A stretch of 64,000 bases of DNA from NCBI RefSeq assembly GCF_023015885.1, contig NZ_JALKBE010000006.1, forward strand, positions 124,001-188,000, in the 5' to 3' direction. The notes under the pieces are model-generated. The model was given only the letters and a program-made list of their open reading frames with translations. It did not search any database and was not told the origin of the DNA. Each line of letters begins with the position of its first letter. Position 1 is the stretch's first letter. A program made the translations under genes and the position numbers. Shown here piece by piece: positions 7,723 through 16,251 of this stretch. The DNA is from Aliiroseovarius sp. S1123. Lineage in GTDB: Bacteria; Pseudomonadota; Alphaproteobacteria; Rhodobacterales; Rhodobacteraceae.

Positions 7723-8094
7723 GTGCATAAGACTAAAATTAATTGGATTTACGTCATCGGATTACCGACGATCGCGTTCGGTATCATGATGTTCAAAGGT
7801 GCCGTTGATCAACAGACACTCTTTCCATTTAAAATAGACGCGTTTGGCTCAGGACTTTTGTATTCTGGTCTGATCGTCGTTTTCAGCGCTCTTGTTTTCG
7901 ATGCGAAAAACATCGCAACCGCTTGGGTGGTAAACGCAATAGCGCTGTTGCTGCTATCTATCACAGCGGTGGATATGTCTGAATTTGATGGACCAACTGA
8001 CTTTTGGGCCGATGCTGGGCTTAAGACCTACGGATATTTGATCTTCCTAGGCTTTGTGATCAGGATTGCCCTTTATTTCGACAAATCAGAATAG
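7723..8094 (+). CDS. Small integral membrane protein of unknown function
   Basis: I do not recognise this 123-residue protein. It is almost entirely membrane-embedded, with about four helices (near residues 8-25, 42-60, 64-82 and 100-118) and short charged ends. The start is GTG at 7723, preceded by CAAGGA at a good distance. Base composition is clearly more AT-rich than the neighbours and codon use is different (many AAA, ATA and TTG codons), which suggests recent acquisition or weak expression. It sits alone between the ribN promoter and the converging phytase-like gene, closed by a strong terminator. Confidence 0.7.
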   Translation: MHKTKINWIYVIGLPTIAFGIMMFKGAVDQQTLFPFKIDAFGSGLLYSGLIVVFSALVFDAKNIATAWVVNAIALLLLSITAVDMSEFDGPTDFWADAGLKTYGYLIFLGFVIRIALYFDKSE

Positions 8095-8095
8095 A

Positions 8096-8119
8096 AAACG
8101 GAGGGTCTCCCCTCCGTTT
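8096..8119. terminator. Bidirectional terminator
   Basis: A 10-base-pair stem AAACGGAGGG / CCCTCCGTTT with a 4-base loop lies between two convergent genes and has A- and T-rich flanks on both sides. Confidence 0.75.
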
Positions 8120-8143
8120 CCTTGTCGTTTTTTATGAACTTGA

Positions 8144-10330
8144 TCAGTTCACCACGGCATCGTCAATTTTGCCGATGTTGAAGAACATGGTCTCGCCCGA
8201 GTGGTCGTCGACACCATCATTATCGGTCGACACCCACGCGGTGCCGTCAGCCGCGATGGCCAGTCCTTCGACCTTGTCCAGAACATAGCCGCCGGTGGCG
8301 GTCAGGTCGGGCAGCAGGTCGCGCACTTCCTGTTTCGAGACAACTGGCAGGTCACCACCCAGCGGCGCAGGCACCATGTCGGCGGCCGGGATGCGATAGA
8401 TCTTTTTGGTCACGGCGCGGTGGTCATGCTGGTTGTCGCGCTCGATCACGTAGAAATAGTCACCGTGAGCTACGATTTCCGACAGGCCAACCCAACCGGT
8501 GGCGGGCTCGGCTTTTGGATAGTGCACGGCGCCCCATTCCTTGGTCTCAAGGTTATAGGCGACCAGTTTCACGTGGTTCTTCGGGTCGTCGTTCCATTCG
8601 CGCTGCACGGCCATCCACAGGGTGTCACCCACCTTGGTGATGCCTTCAAAGCCAAAGCGTTTCTCGACGGCGGCCAGTTCCGGCGGGATGCCGATCTCGC
8701 CCTTCAGGTTCTTGATCGAACCGTCGGCCTTCACGTGATAGATCGCGTGCGGGATCAGGCGTTCGGTGCGGCCTTCCGAGGCGACGTAGAAGCCCCCTTT
8801 GCCGTCCAGCGTGATGCCTTCAAGGTCCAGCTTCTGCGCAGGGGCACCGTTACGGGTGATGCGGATCACGTCGGTGATGCGGGCGGGGGTGGCGTTGGTG
8901 TCGATCTTGAAGATCGAGGGCTGGAAGCCATAGAAGCTGTCCGAAACCGCCCAGACGATGCCGCCTTCGTCGGCAACCATGCCCGAGATTGCACCCCAGC
9001 CAATCAGCTGATCCGCGCCTTCCGAGGTCAGCATGGGATAGCTGGCAGGGGCGTTCTGCAGCTCGTAAATCATGACATGCGCGCGCGCGCCGCCATCTTC
9101 GATCAGGTCTTTTTCGTTTGCGGACACCAGCAGGTTGCGGCCCGGGATGGTCACGTAGCCTTCCGGCCCGACGCCCGAGGGCAGCAGCTGTTTCAGAACC
9201 GGGTTGGCCAGATCAGCGACGTCATAGACACCGACGACCGAGCCGCGTTCCGATCCGATAAAGGCCAGCTCCATGTCGCCATAGGTGGCGGCCGTTACGC
9301 TTTCCGGCTCGACGCCTTTGGCATCAGACCGCTTGTCGGGATAGTGGCCGATCTGCACGATGGCATGTTCGAACGACGCACCGCTTTCATAAACGACCGT
9401 GCCGTCCTGATGGAAGATCGTCCAGCCGCGCGAACCGCCTTCATAGTCACCTTCGTTGGCGGTGGCGAAGTGGTCATTGTCCAGCCATTTCACCGCGTCA
9501 GGCTCGCGTTTGCGGCCCTGTTGGATTTCGGTGAAGATCAGCGCGCCGCGTTCGTCTGTGGCGTCGATGCCCTTAAGATCAACCGCGCCAGCCGAGAAAT
9601 GGCTGAGCAGTTTTCCGTCCTTCGACACAACCGCGATGTGGTTGTTTTCCTGCATTGTGACGACGATCTCGCCCTCGGCGTTGATATCGACATATTCGGG
9701 TTCGGGGTCCGACGGGGCGACGTCGGCCAGACCGGTCAGGTCAACGCGTGTGATGCTGTCACAGTCCAGCATGCCGTTTTTCAGAGTAGCCAGAACCAGA
9801 TCGCCCGCCGGCCCCTGCGGGATGATGCCATCATTCAGGTCTTCGTCACGCTCGTTCTCGATGGCAACGGCGATGAAGCTGCCGTCCTGCGCCTTGGCGA
9901 CGCTATCCGGCTGACCGCCCAAATCGCACGAGGCCAGTTCTTCACCGGTCACAACGTCGATGGCTTTCAACTCACCCGACGGCGCGGTGTAGCTTTCCGA
10001 GGTGTTCACACCCACAAACGCGGTCCCGCCGATCACAGCGACCGAGGTCGGCTCGCCCGGCAGCGCGATGTTGCCCAAAGGCTTGGGGTTGGCGGCGTCG
10101 GTGATGTCGATGCGGCCCAGAACGCCCAGCGGGCTGTCCGTATAGACCAGCGTCATGCCGTCGGCGGTGACATCAATGATCTCGGGGCTGGTTTCGCGTT
10201 TGGTGTCCTCACCCGCGGCCATGTTTTTCACGACGGGGAAGGACGCGATGCGGTTAAAGTTCATCTCGGCCATTGCCGCACCGGCGGTCAGGGCGAGGGC
10301 GGAGGTCAGACACATCAGGCGTGCAGTCAT
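8144..10330 (-). CDS. Secreted phytase-like esterase domain protein with N-terminal beta-propeller
   Basis: A 728-residue exported protein. Residues 1-21 are a signal peptide ending AAMA. Residues about 30-430 carry repeated propeller blades (PTSVAVIGGTAFVGVN, GPEGYVTIPGRNLLVSANE), related to the choice-of-anchor or alkaline-phosphatase-like beta-propeller. Residues about 445-720 match the esterase-like domain of phytases (KLDLEGITLDGKGGFYVASE, FGFEGITKVGDTLWMAVQRE, DKVEGLAIAADGTAWVSTDN). Proteins of this type are periplasmic or extracellular and probably hydrolyse phosphate esters, but activity cannot be inferred with certainty. It is monocistronic, with its own terminator. No PhoB box was recognised upstream. 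Confidence 0.8.
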   Translation of the reverse strand: MTARLMCLTSALALTAGAAMAEMNFNRIASFPVVKNMAAGEDTKRETSPEIIDVTADGMTLVYTDSPLGVLGRIDITDAANPKPLGNIALPGEPTSVAVIGGTAFVGVNTSESYTAPSGELKAIDVVTGEELASCDLGGQPDSVAKAQDGSFIAVAIENERDEDLNDGIIPQGPAGDLVLATLKNGMLDCDSITRVDLTGLADVAPSDPEPEYVDINAEGEIVVTMQENNHIAVVSKDGKLLSHFSAGAVDLKGIDATDERGALIFTEIQQGRKREPDAVKWLDNDHFATANEGDYEGGSRGWTIFHQDGTVVYESGASFEHAIVQIGHYPDKRSDAKGVEPESVTAATYGDMELAFIGSERGSVVGVYDVADLANPVLKQLLPSGVGPEGYVTIPGRNLLVSANEKDLIEDGGARAHVMIYELQNAPASYPMLTSEGADQLIGWGAISGMVADEGGIVWAVSDSFYGFQPSIFKIDTNATPARITDVIRITRNGAPAQKLDLEGITLDGKGGFYVASEGRTERLIPHAIYHVKADGSIKNLKGEIGIPPELAAVEKRFGFEGITKVGDTLWMAVQREWNDDPKNHVKLVAYNLETKEWGAVHYPKAEPATGWVGLSEIVAHGDYFYVIERDNQHDHRAVTKKIYRIPAADMVPAPLGGDLPVVSKQEVRDLLPDLTATGGYVLDKVEGLAIAADGTAWVSTDNDGVDDHSGETMFFNIGKIDDAVVN

Positions 10331-10495
10331 ACTAAAATCCCAGGTTTACGTCATAGTTGGACGTGGGATGGCGGTGTAAGTTGACGGCTGCGCGACAGAT
10401 TTGAATCAGTTTTGTAAGAAGGGGTGGATGGGCGAAACCAAACTTTAATTGTTGGGTGAAATACTGTGAATCCGAGCATTTGAAGGCTAAGTATT

Positions 10496-10912
10496 ATGGA
10501 CAGCTCTGATATTTCTCTGGTTCAATCCAGTTTCGCCCGCGTCTTCGCCCGTAAGGCCGAATTGACAGATCGCTTCTATGCGCATCTCTTTGCACGGATG
10601 CCTGAGGTCGAGCCGCTGTTTAGCGGTGATTTCGTCAGGCAGAAGCAGATGTTTGCATCCATGCTGGCATCAACTGTGCGCAGCCTTTCGGATTATGAAA
10701 CTTTCGCGCAGCTTGCACAGAAGCTTGCCCAAAGCCATGCGCGGTTCCATTTGAGCGAGGTACATATGGAAAACGCGGCCCAATCGCTTGTGGCCGCGTT
10801 GCACGAGGTGATGGAGGGGAAATTGACCCCAGAAGAGGAAGCGGCCTGGACCCGCGCCATCACCAAGCTGAGCTCAGTGATGGTGGCGCGCCCAGCCGCG
10901 ACTGCCGGTTAG
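10496..10912 (+). CDS. Single-domain globin (bacterial hemoglobin-like)
   Basis: A 138-residue protein that aligns with the globin domain of flavohemoglobins (MDSSDISLVQSSFARVF, then RFYAHLFARMPEVEPLF at helices B-C). The likely proximal heme-ligand histidine is in AQSHARF, near residue 81. There is no FAD or NAD reductase domain, so it is a stand-alone globin, perhaps for oxygen binding or nitric oxide detoxification with a separate reductase. It is transcribed alone and ends on overlapping stop codons with the convergent gabD gene. The ATG at 10496 has only a weak ribosome-binding site (AAGG). Confidence 0.85.
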   Translation: MDSSDISLVQSSFARVFARKAELTDRFYAHLFARMPEVEPLFSGDFVRQKQMFASMLASTVRSLSDYETFAQLAQKLAQSHARFHLSEVHMENAAQSLVAALHEVMEGKLTPEEEAAWTRAITKLSSVMVARPAATAG

Positions 10913-12387
10913 ACCGACATGCAGATGTACTTCATCTCAAGGAAATCCTCGATTCCGTGGCGCGAACCTTCGCGGCCAAGGCCCGACTGTTTTACGCCAC
11001 CAAACGGGGCGACCTCGGTCGAGATGATGCCAGTGTTCACGCCAACGATGCCGTATTCTAGCGCCTCGGCCACTTTGTAGACGCGGCTCAGGTTGTTGGC
11101 GTAGAAATAGGATGCCAGACCAAAGATCGTGTCATTGGCCTGCGCGATCACGTCATCTTCGTCCTTGAACTTGAACAGCGGTGCCATCGGGCCGAAGGTC
11201 TCGTCCGTGGCGACGTCCATGTCGCGGGTAGCGTTTTTGATGATGGTGGGTTCGAAGAACAGCCCGCCCAGATCATGCTCTTTCCCGCCAAGGATCACTT
11301 CGCCCCCTTTCGAGGTCGCGTCGGCCACATGCTCGCGCACTTTCTGAACGGCGGCGGGCGAAATCAACGGACCAAGGGCGATGCCTTCGTTCAGACCGTC
11401 ACCAACGGGCAGGGCGGCTACGGCTTTCGCGAAACGTGCGGCGAAGTCGTCGTAGACGCCTTCCTGCACATAGATCCGGTTGGCGCAGACGCAAGTCTGG
11501 CCGTTGTTGCGGAACTTACAAGCAATGGCACCTTCCACAGCGGCGTCCAGATCTGCGTCGTCAAACACGATGAACGGGGCGTTGCCGCCCAGCTCCATCG
11601 AGCATTTCAGAACCTGATCGGCGGCCTGACGCAGCAGGATGCGGCCCACATTGGTCGATCCGGTAAAGGTCAGTTTACGCACCAGCGGGTTCTCGCAGAA
11701 CTCTTTCCCGATGTCCGAACTGCGCGAGCTAGGCACGATGTTGAAGACACCTGCAGGCACGCCAGCGCGCTCGGCCAGCACGGCCAGAGCGGTGGCCGAC
11801 AGCGGGGTCAACTCGGCCGGGCGGCCAACAAAACCACAACCTGCAGCAATCGCCGGGCCGCATTTGCGTGTGATCATCGCGTTGGGGAAGTTCCACGGCG
11901 TGATCGAGGCGACAACGCCAATCGGTTGACGTATGACCATCAGACGCTTGTCGGGCTGGTGGCCGGGGATAGTTTCGCCGTAAATGCGCTTGGCTTCTTC
12001 ACCGAACCATTCGATAAAGTTGGCACCATAGGCAATTTCGCCCATGGCTTCAGCCAGAGGTTTGCCCATCTCGGCGGTCAGGATGATCGCCAGATCGCCC
12101 TGGTTTTCCATCATCAGGTTGAACCAGTTGCGCATGATATTGGCGCGGTCTTTCGCGGTGCGCTTGGCCCATTCGCGGCCAGCCTTGTCGGCGGCCTCGA
12201 TCGCCACCGCCACATCTTCGCGCGACAGGTCGGCCACTTGGGCAATCACCTCGCCGCGGGCGGGGTTGGTCACGTCGAAGGTAGCGCCATCCTTGGCATC
12301 CACCCATTCGCCGTTCACATAGGCGCGGGTTTCGACCAGCGACGGGTCTTTCAGAAGCTTCTTCAGCGCAGCGGCATTTGCGGACAT
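10909..12387 (-). CDS. gabD: NAD(P)-dependent succinate-semialdehyde dehydrogenase
   Basis: Oxidises succinate semialdehyde to succinate, the last step of 4-aminobutyrate breakdown. At 492 residues it has the full aldehyde dehydrogenase fold: the substrate and cofactor segment ITPWNFPNAMI, glycine motif FTGSTNVGR, general base Glu in MELGGNAPFIVFDDAD, and nucleophile Cys in NNGQTCVCANRIYV. That cysteine motif and overall similarity are GabD-like, but related glutarate-semialdehyde dehydrogenases cannot be excluded. I placed the start at 12387 (MSANAAALKKLL), after GGGAGACACG; a longer frame to 12441 would cross a likely operator. No gabT lies nearby. Confidence 0.88.
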   Translation of the reverse strand: MSANAAALKKLLKDPSLVETRAYVNGEWVDAKDGATFDVTNPARGEVIAQVADLSREDVAVAIEAADKAGREWAKRTAKDRANIMRNWFNLMMENQGDLAIILTAEMGKPLAEAMGEIAYGANFIEWFGEEAKRIYGETIPGHQPDKRLMVIRQPIGVVASITPWNFPNAMITRKCGPAIAAGCGFVGRPAELTPLSATALAVLAERAGVPAGVFNIVPSSRSSDIGKEFCENPLVRKLTFTGSTNVGRILLRQAADQVLKCSMELGGNAPFIVFDDADLDAAVEGAIACKFRNNGQTCVCANRIYVQEGVYDDFAARFAKAVAALPVGDGLNEGIALGPLISPAAVQKVREHVADATSKGGEVILGGKEHDLGGLFFEPTIIKNATRDMDVATDETFGPMAPLFKFKDEDDVIAQANDTIFGLASYFYANNLSRVYKVAEALEYGIVGVNTGIISTEVAPFGGVKQSGLGREGSRHGIEDFLEMKYICMSV

Positions 12388-12420
12388 GATCGTGTCTCCC
12401 AAGTCGAGTCTTGCTGGATG

Positions 12421-12445
12421 ACTAATGGCATAACCGCACATTAGT
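12421..12445. promoter_or_regulatory. Inverted repeat upstream of gabD, candidate LysR-type site
   Basis: Arms ACTAATG (12421-12427) and CATTAGT (12439-12445) are separated by 11 bases, 34 bases upstream of the gabD start. The T-N11-A geometry is typical of LysR-type regulators, though no regulator gene lies next to it. Confidence 0.35.
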
Positions 12446-12594
12446 TAACAAGGCAAATAATTTTAATGGGTGTAATCCCCAGTCTCGACTCGGGCATAGC
12501 CCAAAGACGTGTGAAATTCATCCTGTTTGGCGTCTGGATTTGATCATTTTTTGAAACTGGCTGTATAGGAATGTCGTTCCGGCACAACTTTCTT

Positions 12595-12630
12595 CCAAAA
12601 AGGCAGATGTAGGCAGAGATTCTGCCTGCA
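12595..12630 (-). terminator. Probable terminator after the periplasmic protein gene
   Basis: A 10-base-pair stem (12608-12617 with 12621-12630, one G-U pair, 3-base loop) is followed on the minus strand by a five-T run at 12597-12601. It lies 22 bases after the stop of the gene at 12653-13210. Confidence 0.45.
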
Positions 12631-12652
12631 TCCCTGATGACTTACGCAAGGA

Positions 12653-13210
12653 TCAGCGCCCGAAGTCTTCCAGCCCGCGATGATCGATCTCGGCCAGAAC
12701 GGATTTCATCCTTTCGACATCTGCACCCGAGGCCTGGATCAGGATGCGCCCATCCACGATACCCGACAACTCGCCATCTTGGTTGAGGTATTTCTGGCGC
12801 CCAACGCGCTCCAGCTTTATGCCCATCAAGCTGGCATTGGCCATCATGCCGGACAGAGCACCGACCATGGGATTGTCGGCCATGATGGTGATCGTGAAGC
12901 TTTCGGTGTCGTTGCTATAGGTGGCTTCGGCACCCGACCCACCGCCGAACATGGCCATGCCCGTGCTGACATCATTCGACACCTCGCGGGTCCACCCTTC
13001 GGGCGCTTCCGGCAGGAAGGTCGCCAGATCGGCGGTTTTCATCGCCTGCATCAGCTGCTTGGCAAATTCCAATTCTTCCAGCGCATAGGACAGGTCGCCT
13101 TCCTCATAGGCGCTGAGGGCAGATTTCAATGTGTCTGTGACCTCGTCCGCATGGGCAAGTCCGGGCGTCAAAAGCGTGGCGGCAAGCGCCAGTGTGCGTA
13201 AATAGGACAT
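12653..13210 (-). CDS. Periplasmic protein of unknown function
   Basis: A 185-residue exported protein I cannot name. The first 22 residues (MSYLRTLALAATLLTPGLAHA) are a clear signal peptide with an AHA cleavage site. The mature part begins with a helical segment (LSAYEEGDLSYALEELEFAKQ) like a tetratricopeptide-type helix pair. A compact beta-rich domain follows with an invariant-looking PEGWTREVSND stretch and a DGRILIQASG end. The start at 13210 is chosen for its signal peptide and the GGAGATACGC site; the frame stays open upstream but would overlap the peptidase gene. It lies 34 bases downstream of the P1 peptidase gene on the same strand and may be co-transcribed with it. Confidence 0.75.
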   Translation of the reverse strand: MSYLRTLALAATLLTPGLAHADEVTDTLKSALSAYEEGDLSYALEELEFAKQLMQAMKTADLATFLPEAPEGWTREVSNDVSTGMAMFGGGSGAEATYSNDTESFTITIMADNPMVGALSGMMANASLMGIKLERVGRQKYLNQDGELSGIVDGRILIQASGADVERMKSVLAEIDHRGLEDFGR

Positions 13211-13244
13211 GCGTATCTCCTTTATCGAAATGGGCCGAAGCCGG

Positions 13245-14231
13245 TCATGAAAACTTTTCCACCCAAGTGGGCAATGTGTCATTCGGATGGGCGCGGGCCG
13301 CATAGACTCCGCGGGCCACCGCGCGGGCCAGACAGGTTGCGGCGGCATGACCCAGCCGAAGCGCATCAAATCCGGGTTCCGCGAGCGTGATCTTTCCTGT
13401 TGCAGCGGCAAAGATCAGATCGCCATCAAACGGCGTGTGGCTGGGATGAATGGCGCGCGCCATGCCGTCATGGGCCGCGGTGGCCAACCGTGTCGCCTGC
13501 GCCTGATCCAGATCTGCATCGGTGGCGATGATGGCGATCGTTGTGTTCTCGCCCAATTGCGCCTCGGGGCGCGGTTCAAAACTGGGGTCATGTTGCCCCA
13601 TCCCACGCGCGCCGAACTCTCCGTCCATCTCCCACGGGGCGGCCCAGAACGAGGGCTCGTCGCCCATCGTGACAGACCCCAGCGCGTTCACGGCGACCAA
13701 GGCGCCGACGGTTACGCCGTTTTCCAGCACCAGTGACGCCGATCCAAGCCCGCCTTTCAGGCCCGCGGTGGTCGCGCCAAACCCAGCACCGTGACTGCCG
13801 ATCCGGAAGTTGTCTGACGCCGCCGCATAAGCAGCGCGCCCCAAGCCTTTATAGGGGTTCTGGGCCCATCCCTTGTCGCCGCCGTTCAGCAGGTCAAACA
13901 GGATAGCGCCCGAGACGATGGGCACATGCTGGTCCCCCACCTGAAACCCACGCCCTTCCTCGCGCAAGGCGTCCGCAACGCCTGATGCCGCGTCCAACCC
14001 AAAGGCTGACCCGCCCGACAACACCAAGGCATCCACCTGTTGAACCAGCTTGTCCGGGGCCAGCAAATCCGTCTCGCGCGTTCCGGGTGCGCCGCCCATG
14101 ACGTGCACGCCTGCGGTAAAAGGCGCGTCCCCGACCAATACCGTTGCTCCCGTTTTAATCACTGCGTCGTCGGCATTGCCCACCCGCAATCCGGCCACAT
14201 CTGTGATCAGGTTTTTCGGTCCCGGTTTCAT
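13245..14231 (-). CDS. P1 family peptidase (DmpA/L-aminopeptidase-like, S58)
   Basis: A 328-residue member of the N-terminal-nucleophile family that includes DmpA, beta-peptidyl aminopeptidases and nylon oligomer hydrolase NylC. Family signatures include GVHVMGGAPGTRETDLL near residue 45, ALVLSGGSAFGLDAASGV near 70 and LKGGLGSASLVL near 160. In characterised members the proenzyme cuts itself to expose a Ser or Thr nucleophile. Length is slightly below that of DmpA (375). Likely cytoplasmic, as no signal peptide is seen. It is downstream of the SDR gene, with a dispersed repeat in the 68 bases between them. Confidence 0.85.
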   Translation of the reverse strand: MKPGPKNLITDVAGLRVGNADDAVIKTGATVLVGDAPFTAGVHVMGGAPGTRETDLLAPDKLVQQVDALVLSGGSAFGLDAASGVADALREEGRGFQVGDQHVPIVSGAILFDLLNGGDKGWAQNPYKGLGRAAYAAASDNFRIGSHGAGFGATTAGLKGGLGSASLVLENGVTVGALVAVNALGSVTMGDEPSFWAAPWEMDGEFGARGMGQHDPSFEPRPEAQLGENTTIAIIATDADLDQAQATRLATAAHDGMARAIHPSHTPFDGDLIFAAATGKITLAEPGFDALRLGHAAATCLARAVARGVYAARAHPNDTLPTWVEKFS

Positions 14232-14235
14232 AGCG

Positions 14236-14289
14236 CCCTCTTTTTCTTGTTAGAAATATCCCACGGGGGTTTGGGGGTGTGAAACCCCC
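14236..14289 (-). repeat. Roseobacter-type intergenic repeat, copy B
   Basis: On the minus strand a GGGGGTTTCACACCCCC hairpin is followed by a C-rich run and GATATTT-CTA-ACAAGAAAAA (core complement of 14241-14260), ending a few bases before the peptidase ATG. Core and architecture match copy A at 2301-2363. Confidence 0.5.
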
Positions 14290-14299
14290 AATTGCGGCC

Positions 14300-15040
14300 T
14301 CAGATACAGCGCCCGCCATCCACTTCCATCGCAACGCCTGTCACCATGCTGGCTTCGTCCGAGCATAGGAAGCAGGCGGCATTTCCCATATCCTCAGGGG
14401 TCGAGAACCGCCCGATGGGAATGGATGCGATGAACTTCGCGCGCATCTCGGGCGTGTCTTCGCCCATGAAGCTGGACAGAAGCGGGGTTTCGCCCGCCAC
14501 GGGGCAAATCGCGTTCACACGCACGCCATGCGGGGCCAGCTCGACCGCCATGGCCTTGGTTGCGGTGATCATCCAGCCTTTTGATGCATTGTACCAGTTC
14601 AGGTTCGGGCGCGGGCTGAGCCCTGCGGTCGAGGCCACGTTCAGCACTGCCCCCGTACCTGCCGCCTTCATCCCCGGCACGAAATAACGCGCAGTCAGAT
14701 AGACGGATTTGGCATTCACGGCCAACACGCGGTCAAACTCGCCCTCATCGACCTCTTCCATCGGTTTGGGCAGATGGGTGATGCCTGCGTTGTTCACCAC
14801 GATGTCCACGTGGCCCCACAGCTCATGCGCCGCGCGGGCCATCTGGGCCACGCTGTCACCCGAGGACACATCCACATGATGTGCCACGCCGTCGACCTCC
14901 GCGGCGACCTCGCGGGCCAGTTCGTCATTCAGATCGGCCACCATCACCCGCGCGCCCTCGGCGGCGAATTTGCGGACGATTCCGGCGCCAAAGCCCGATG
15001 CGCCGCCCGTGACGATGGCTGTTTTGTTGTGAAGCCGCAT
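14300..15040 (-). CDS. Short-chain dehydrogenase/reductase (FabG-like)
   Basis: A 246-residue classical SDR. The Rossmann cofactor motif TGGASGFG lies at residues 11-18, the acidic residue after the second strand (VADLND) suggests NAD preference, NNAGI is at about 82 and the catalytic Tyr-Lys pair is in WYNASK at about 150. The C-terminus ends VTGVAMEVDGGRCI, typical of 3-oxoacyl-ACP reductase-like enzymes. Substrate cannot be told. The second of two adjacent ATGs (15040) is preferred because CAGGAG lies 6 bases before it. It is probably co-transcribed with the downstream P1 peptidase. Confidence 0.85.
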   Translation of the reverse strand: MRLHNKTAIVTGGASGFGAGIVRKFAAEGARVMVADLNDELAREVAAEVDGVAHHVDVSSGDSVAQMARAAHELWGHVDIVVNNAGITHLPKPMEEVDEGEFDRVLAVNAKSVYLTARYFVPGMKAAGTGAVLNVASTAGLSPRPNLNWYNASKGWMITATKAMAVELAPHGVRVNAICPVAGETPLLSSFMGEDTPEMRAKFIASIPIGRFSTPEDMGNAACFLCSDEASMVTGVAMEVDGGRCI

Positions 15041-15093
15041 ATTCATCTCCTGATTGCAGGATCAGCTTGCGCCCAATTCGGCCCGCGCGCAAG

Positions 15094-16251
15094 TCAGGCG
15101 CGCATGACCTGCCAGTTGGTCGCAGACAGCCCCGCGAATCGTGCGAAACGTGCGAGTTCAGCATCCAGTTTCGCGTAACGCGCAGTGCCCCAGCGGGTGC
15201 CGGATTCCGGCCAGAAGCCGATGACGGACAACTCACCGGTCTTACGGTCGGCCTTCAACTCGATCCGGCCCACGAAACGGTCGCCTTCCAGAAGCGGATA
15301 AACATAATACCCCCAGCGGCGCTTGGCTTTCGGGACGAACATCTCGTTGCGGTAATCAAAACCGAAGAGCTTTTCGAGCCGTGCGCGGTCGCGGATGGCC
15401 GGATCAAACGGATTGAGGATCCGCAGGCGCGAGGTGGGGGCGGAAAGGGTGTCCAGCCGCGCCTCGATATCAGCAGGGGCGAGGGCAGCATAGCTGCCGC
15501 CATCTGCGGTTTCGACTTCGACCGGGACCAGCGGGGCCGTGTCGCACCACGCCTTTGCCTCGCGCGCGGACATGGCGTCCCAGAAGCGACCGATTTCGCC
15601 TGTCGTACCGAAGGACAGCCGGTCCAATGCACCACGACACAGCCAGTCGACGGCCTCGTGGTCCGGGGCGGGATCATGGGATGGAAAGACCCGCTCGCCC
15701 AGATCATAGAACTTGACGAAGTTCTTGCGGTGGCAGGTGGCAAGCTCGCCGCCATACCACATCTGGTCCAGCGCCTTCTTGTGCGGAGGCCGCGCCCACA
15801 TCTCGCGTTTCTCAACCTTGGTGTCGAAGGCATGGGTGGACAGCGCACCCTCGCGCGCGATGCGATCGCGGATCTCGGCAATTTGCGCTTTTCCAAGCCC
15901 GGATTGGTACCATTCCGACCGCCCCATATATTCGCCCAGCCGGTCAAACTGTCGTCGCCAGTACGGCAGCACGCGCATGTCGATCAGGCTGGCGTCATGG
16001 GTGAAATGTTCGAACAACGCACGGTCGGACAACTGCGTCCAGATCGCGCCCTCGCGGATGTTCTGATTGCGGCTCCATAGGATGTGATTGTGCGCGCGGG
16101 TGACATTGCGGATCGTGTCGATCTGCACAAAGCCCAGTCGCCAAATCATCTCCTGCAGATCAGCCGCACCGGTCGGCGTGGCCGCCAACAGGTTGGTAGA
16201 CAGCCAAAGATGCCGCGCCTGCCGGTTCGAGATCTTCAGCGCGGCGCCCAT
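15094..16251 (-). CDS. YcaQ/AlkX-type DNA glycosylase (HTH_42 family)
   Basis: A 385-residue protein of the winged-helix family that contains E. coli YcaQ, a glycosylase that unhooks DNA interstrand crosslinks. The Gln-x-Asp motif proposed as catalytic in this family is seen as VQIDTI near residue 42, followed by the typical VTRAHNHILWSR. Later conserved segments are RALFEHFTHDASLI and LNPFDPAIRDRARLEKLFGFDYRNE (from about 280), which is cut here as LNPFDPAIRDR and LFGFDYRNE. The protein is likely cytoplasmic and acts on DNA. It is the last gene of the ABC-transporter operon; its ATG follows the thioesterase stop with no gap. Confidence 0.85.
   Translation of the reverse strand: MGAALKISNRQARHLWLSTNLLAATPTGAADLQEMIWRLGFVQIDTIRNVTRAHNHILWSRNQNIREGAIWTQLSDRALFEHFTHDASLIDMRVLPYWRRQFDRLGEYMGRSEWYQSGLGKAQIAEIRDRIAREGALSTHAFDTKVEKREMWARPPHKKALDQMWYGGELATCHRKNFVKFYDLGERVFPSHDPAPDHEAVDWLCRGALDRLSFGTTGEIGRFWDAMSAREAKAWCDTAPLVPVEVETADGGSYAALAPADIEARLDTLSAPTSRLRILNPFDPAIRDRARLEKLFGFDYRNEMFVPKAKRRWGYYVYPLLEGDRFVGRIELKADRKTGELSVIGFWPESGTRWGTARYAKLDAELARFARFAGLSATNWQVMRA

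Noticed and set aside
8201-10384. 727-codon frame antisense to the phytase-like gene
   Set aside because: Mirror of the sense codon bias; no homology signal and no ribosome-binding site.
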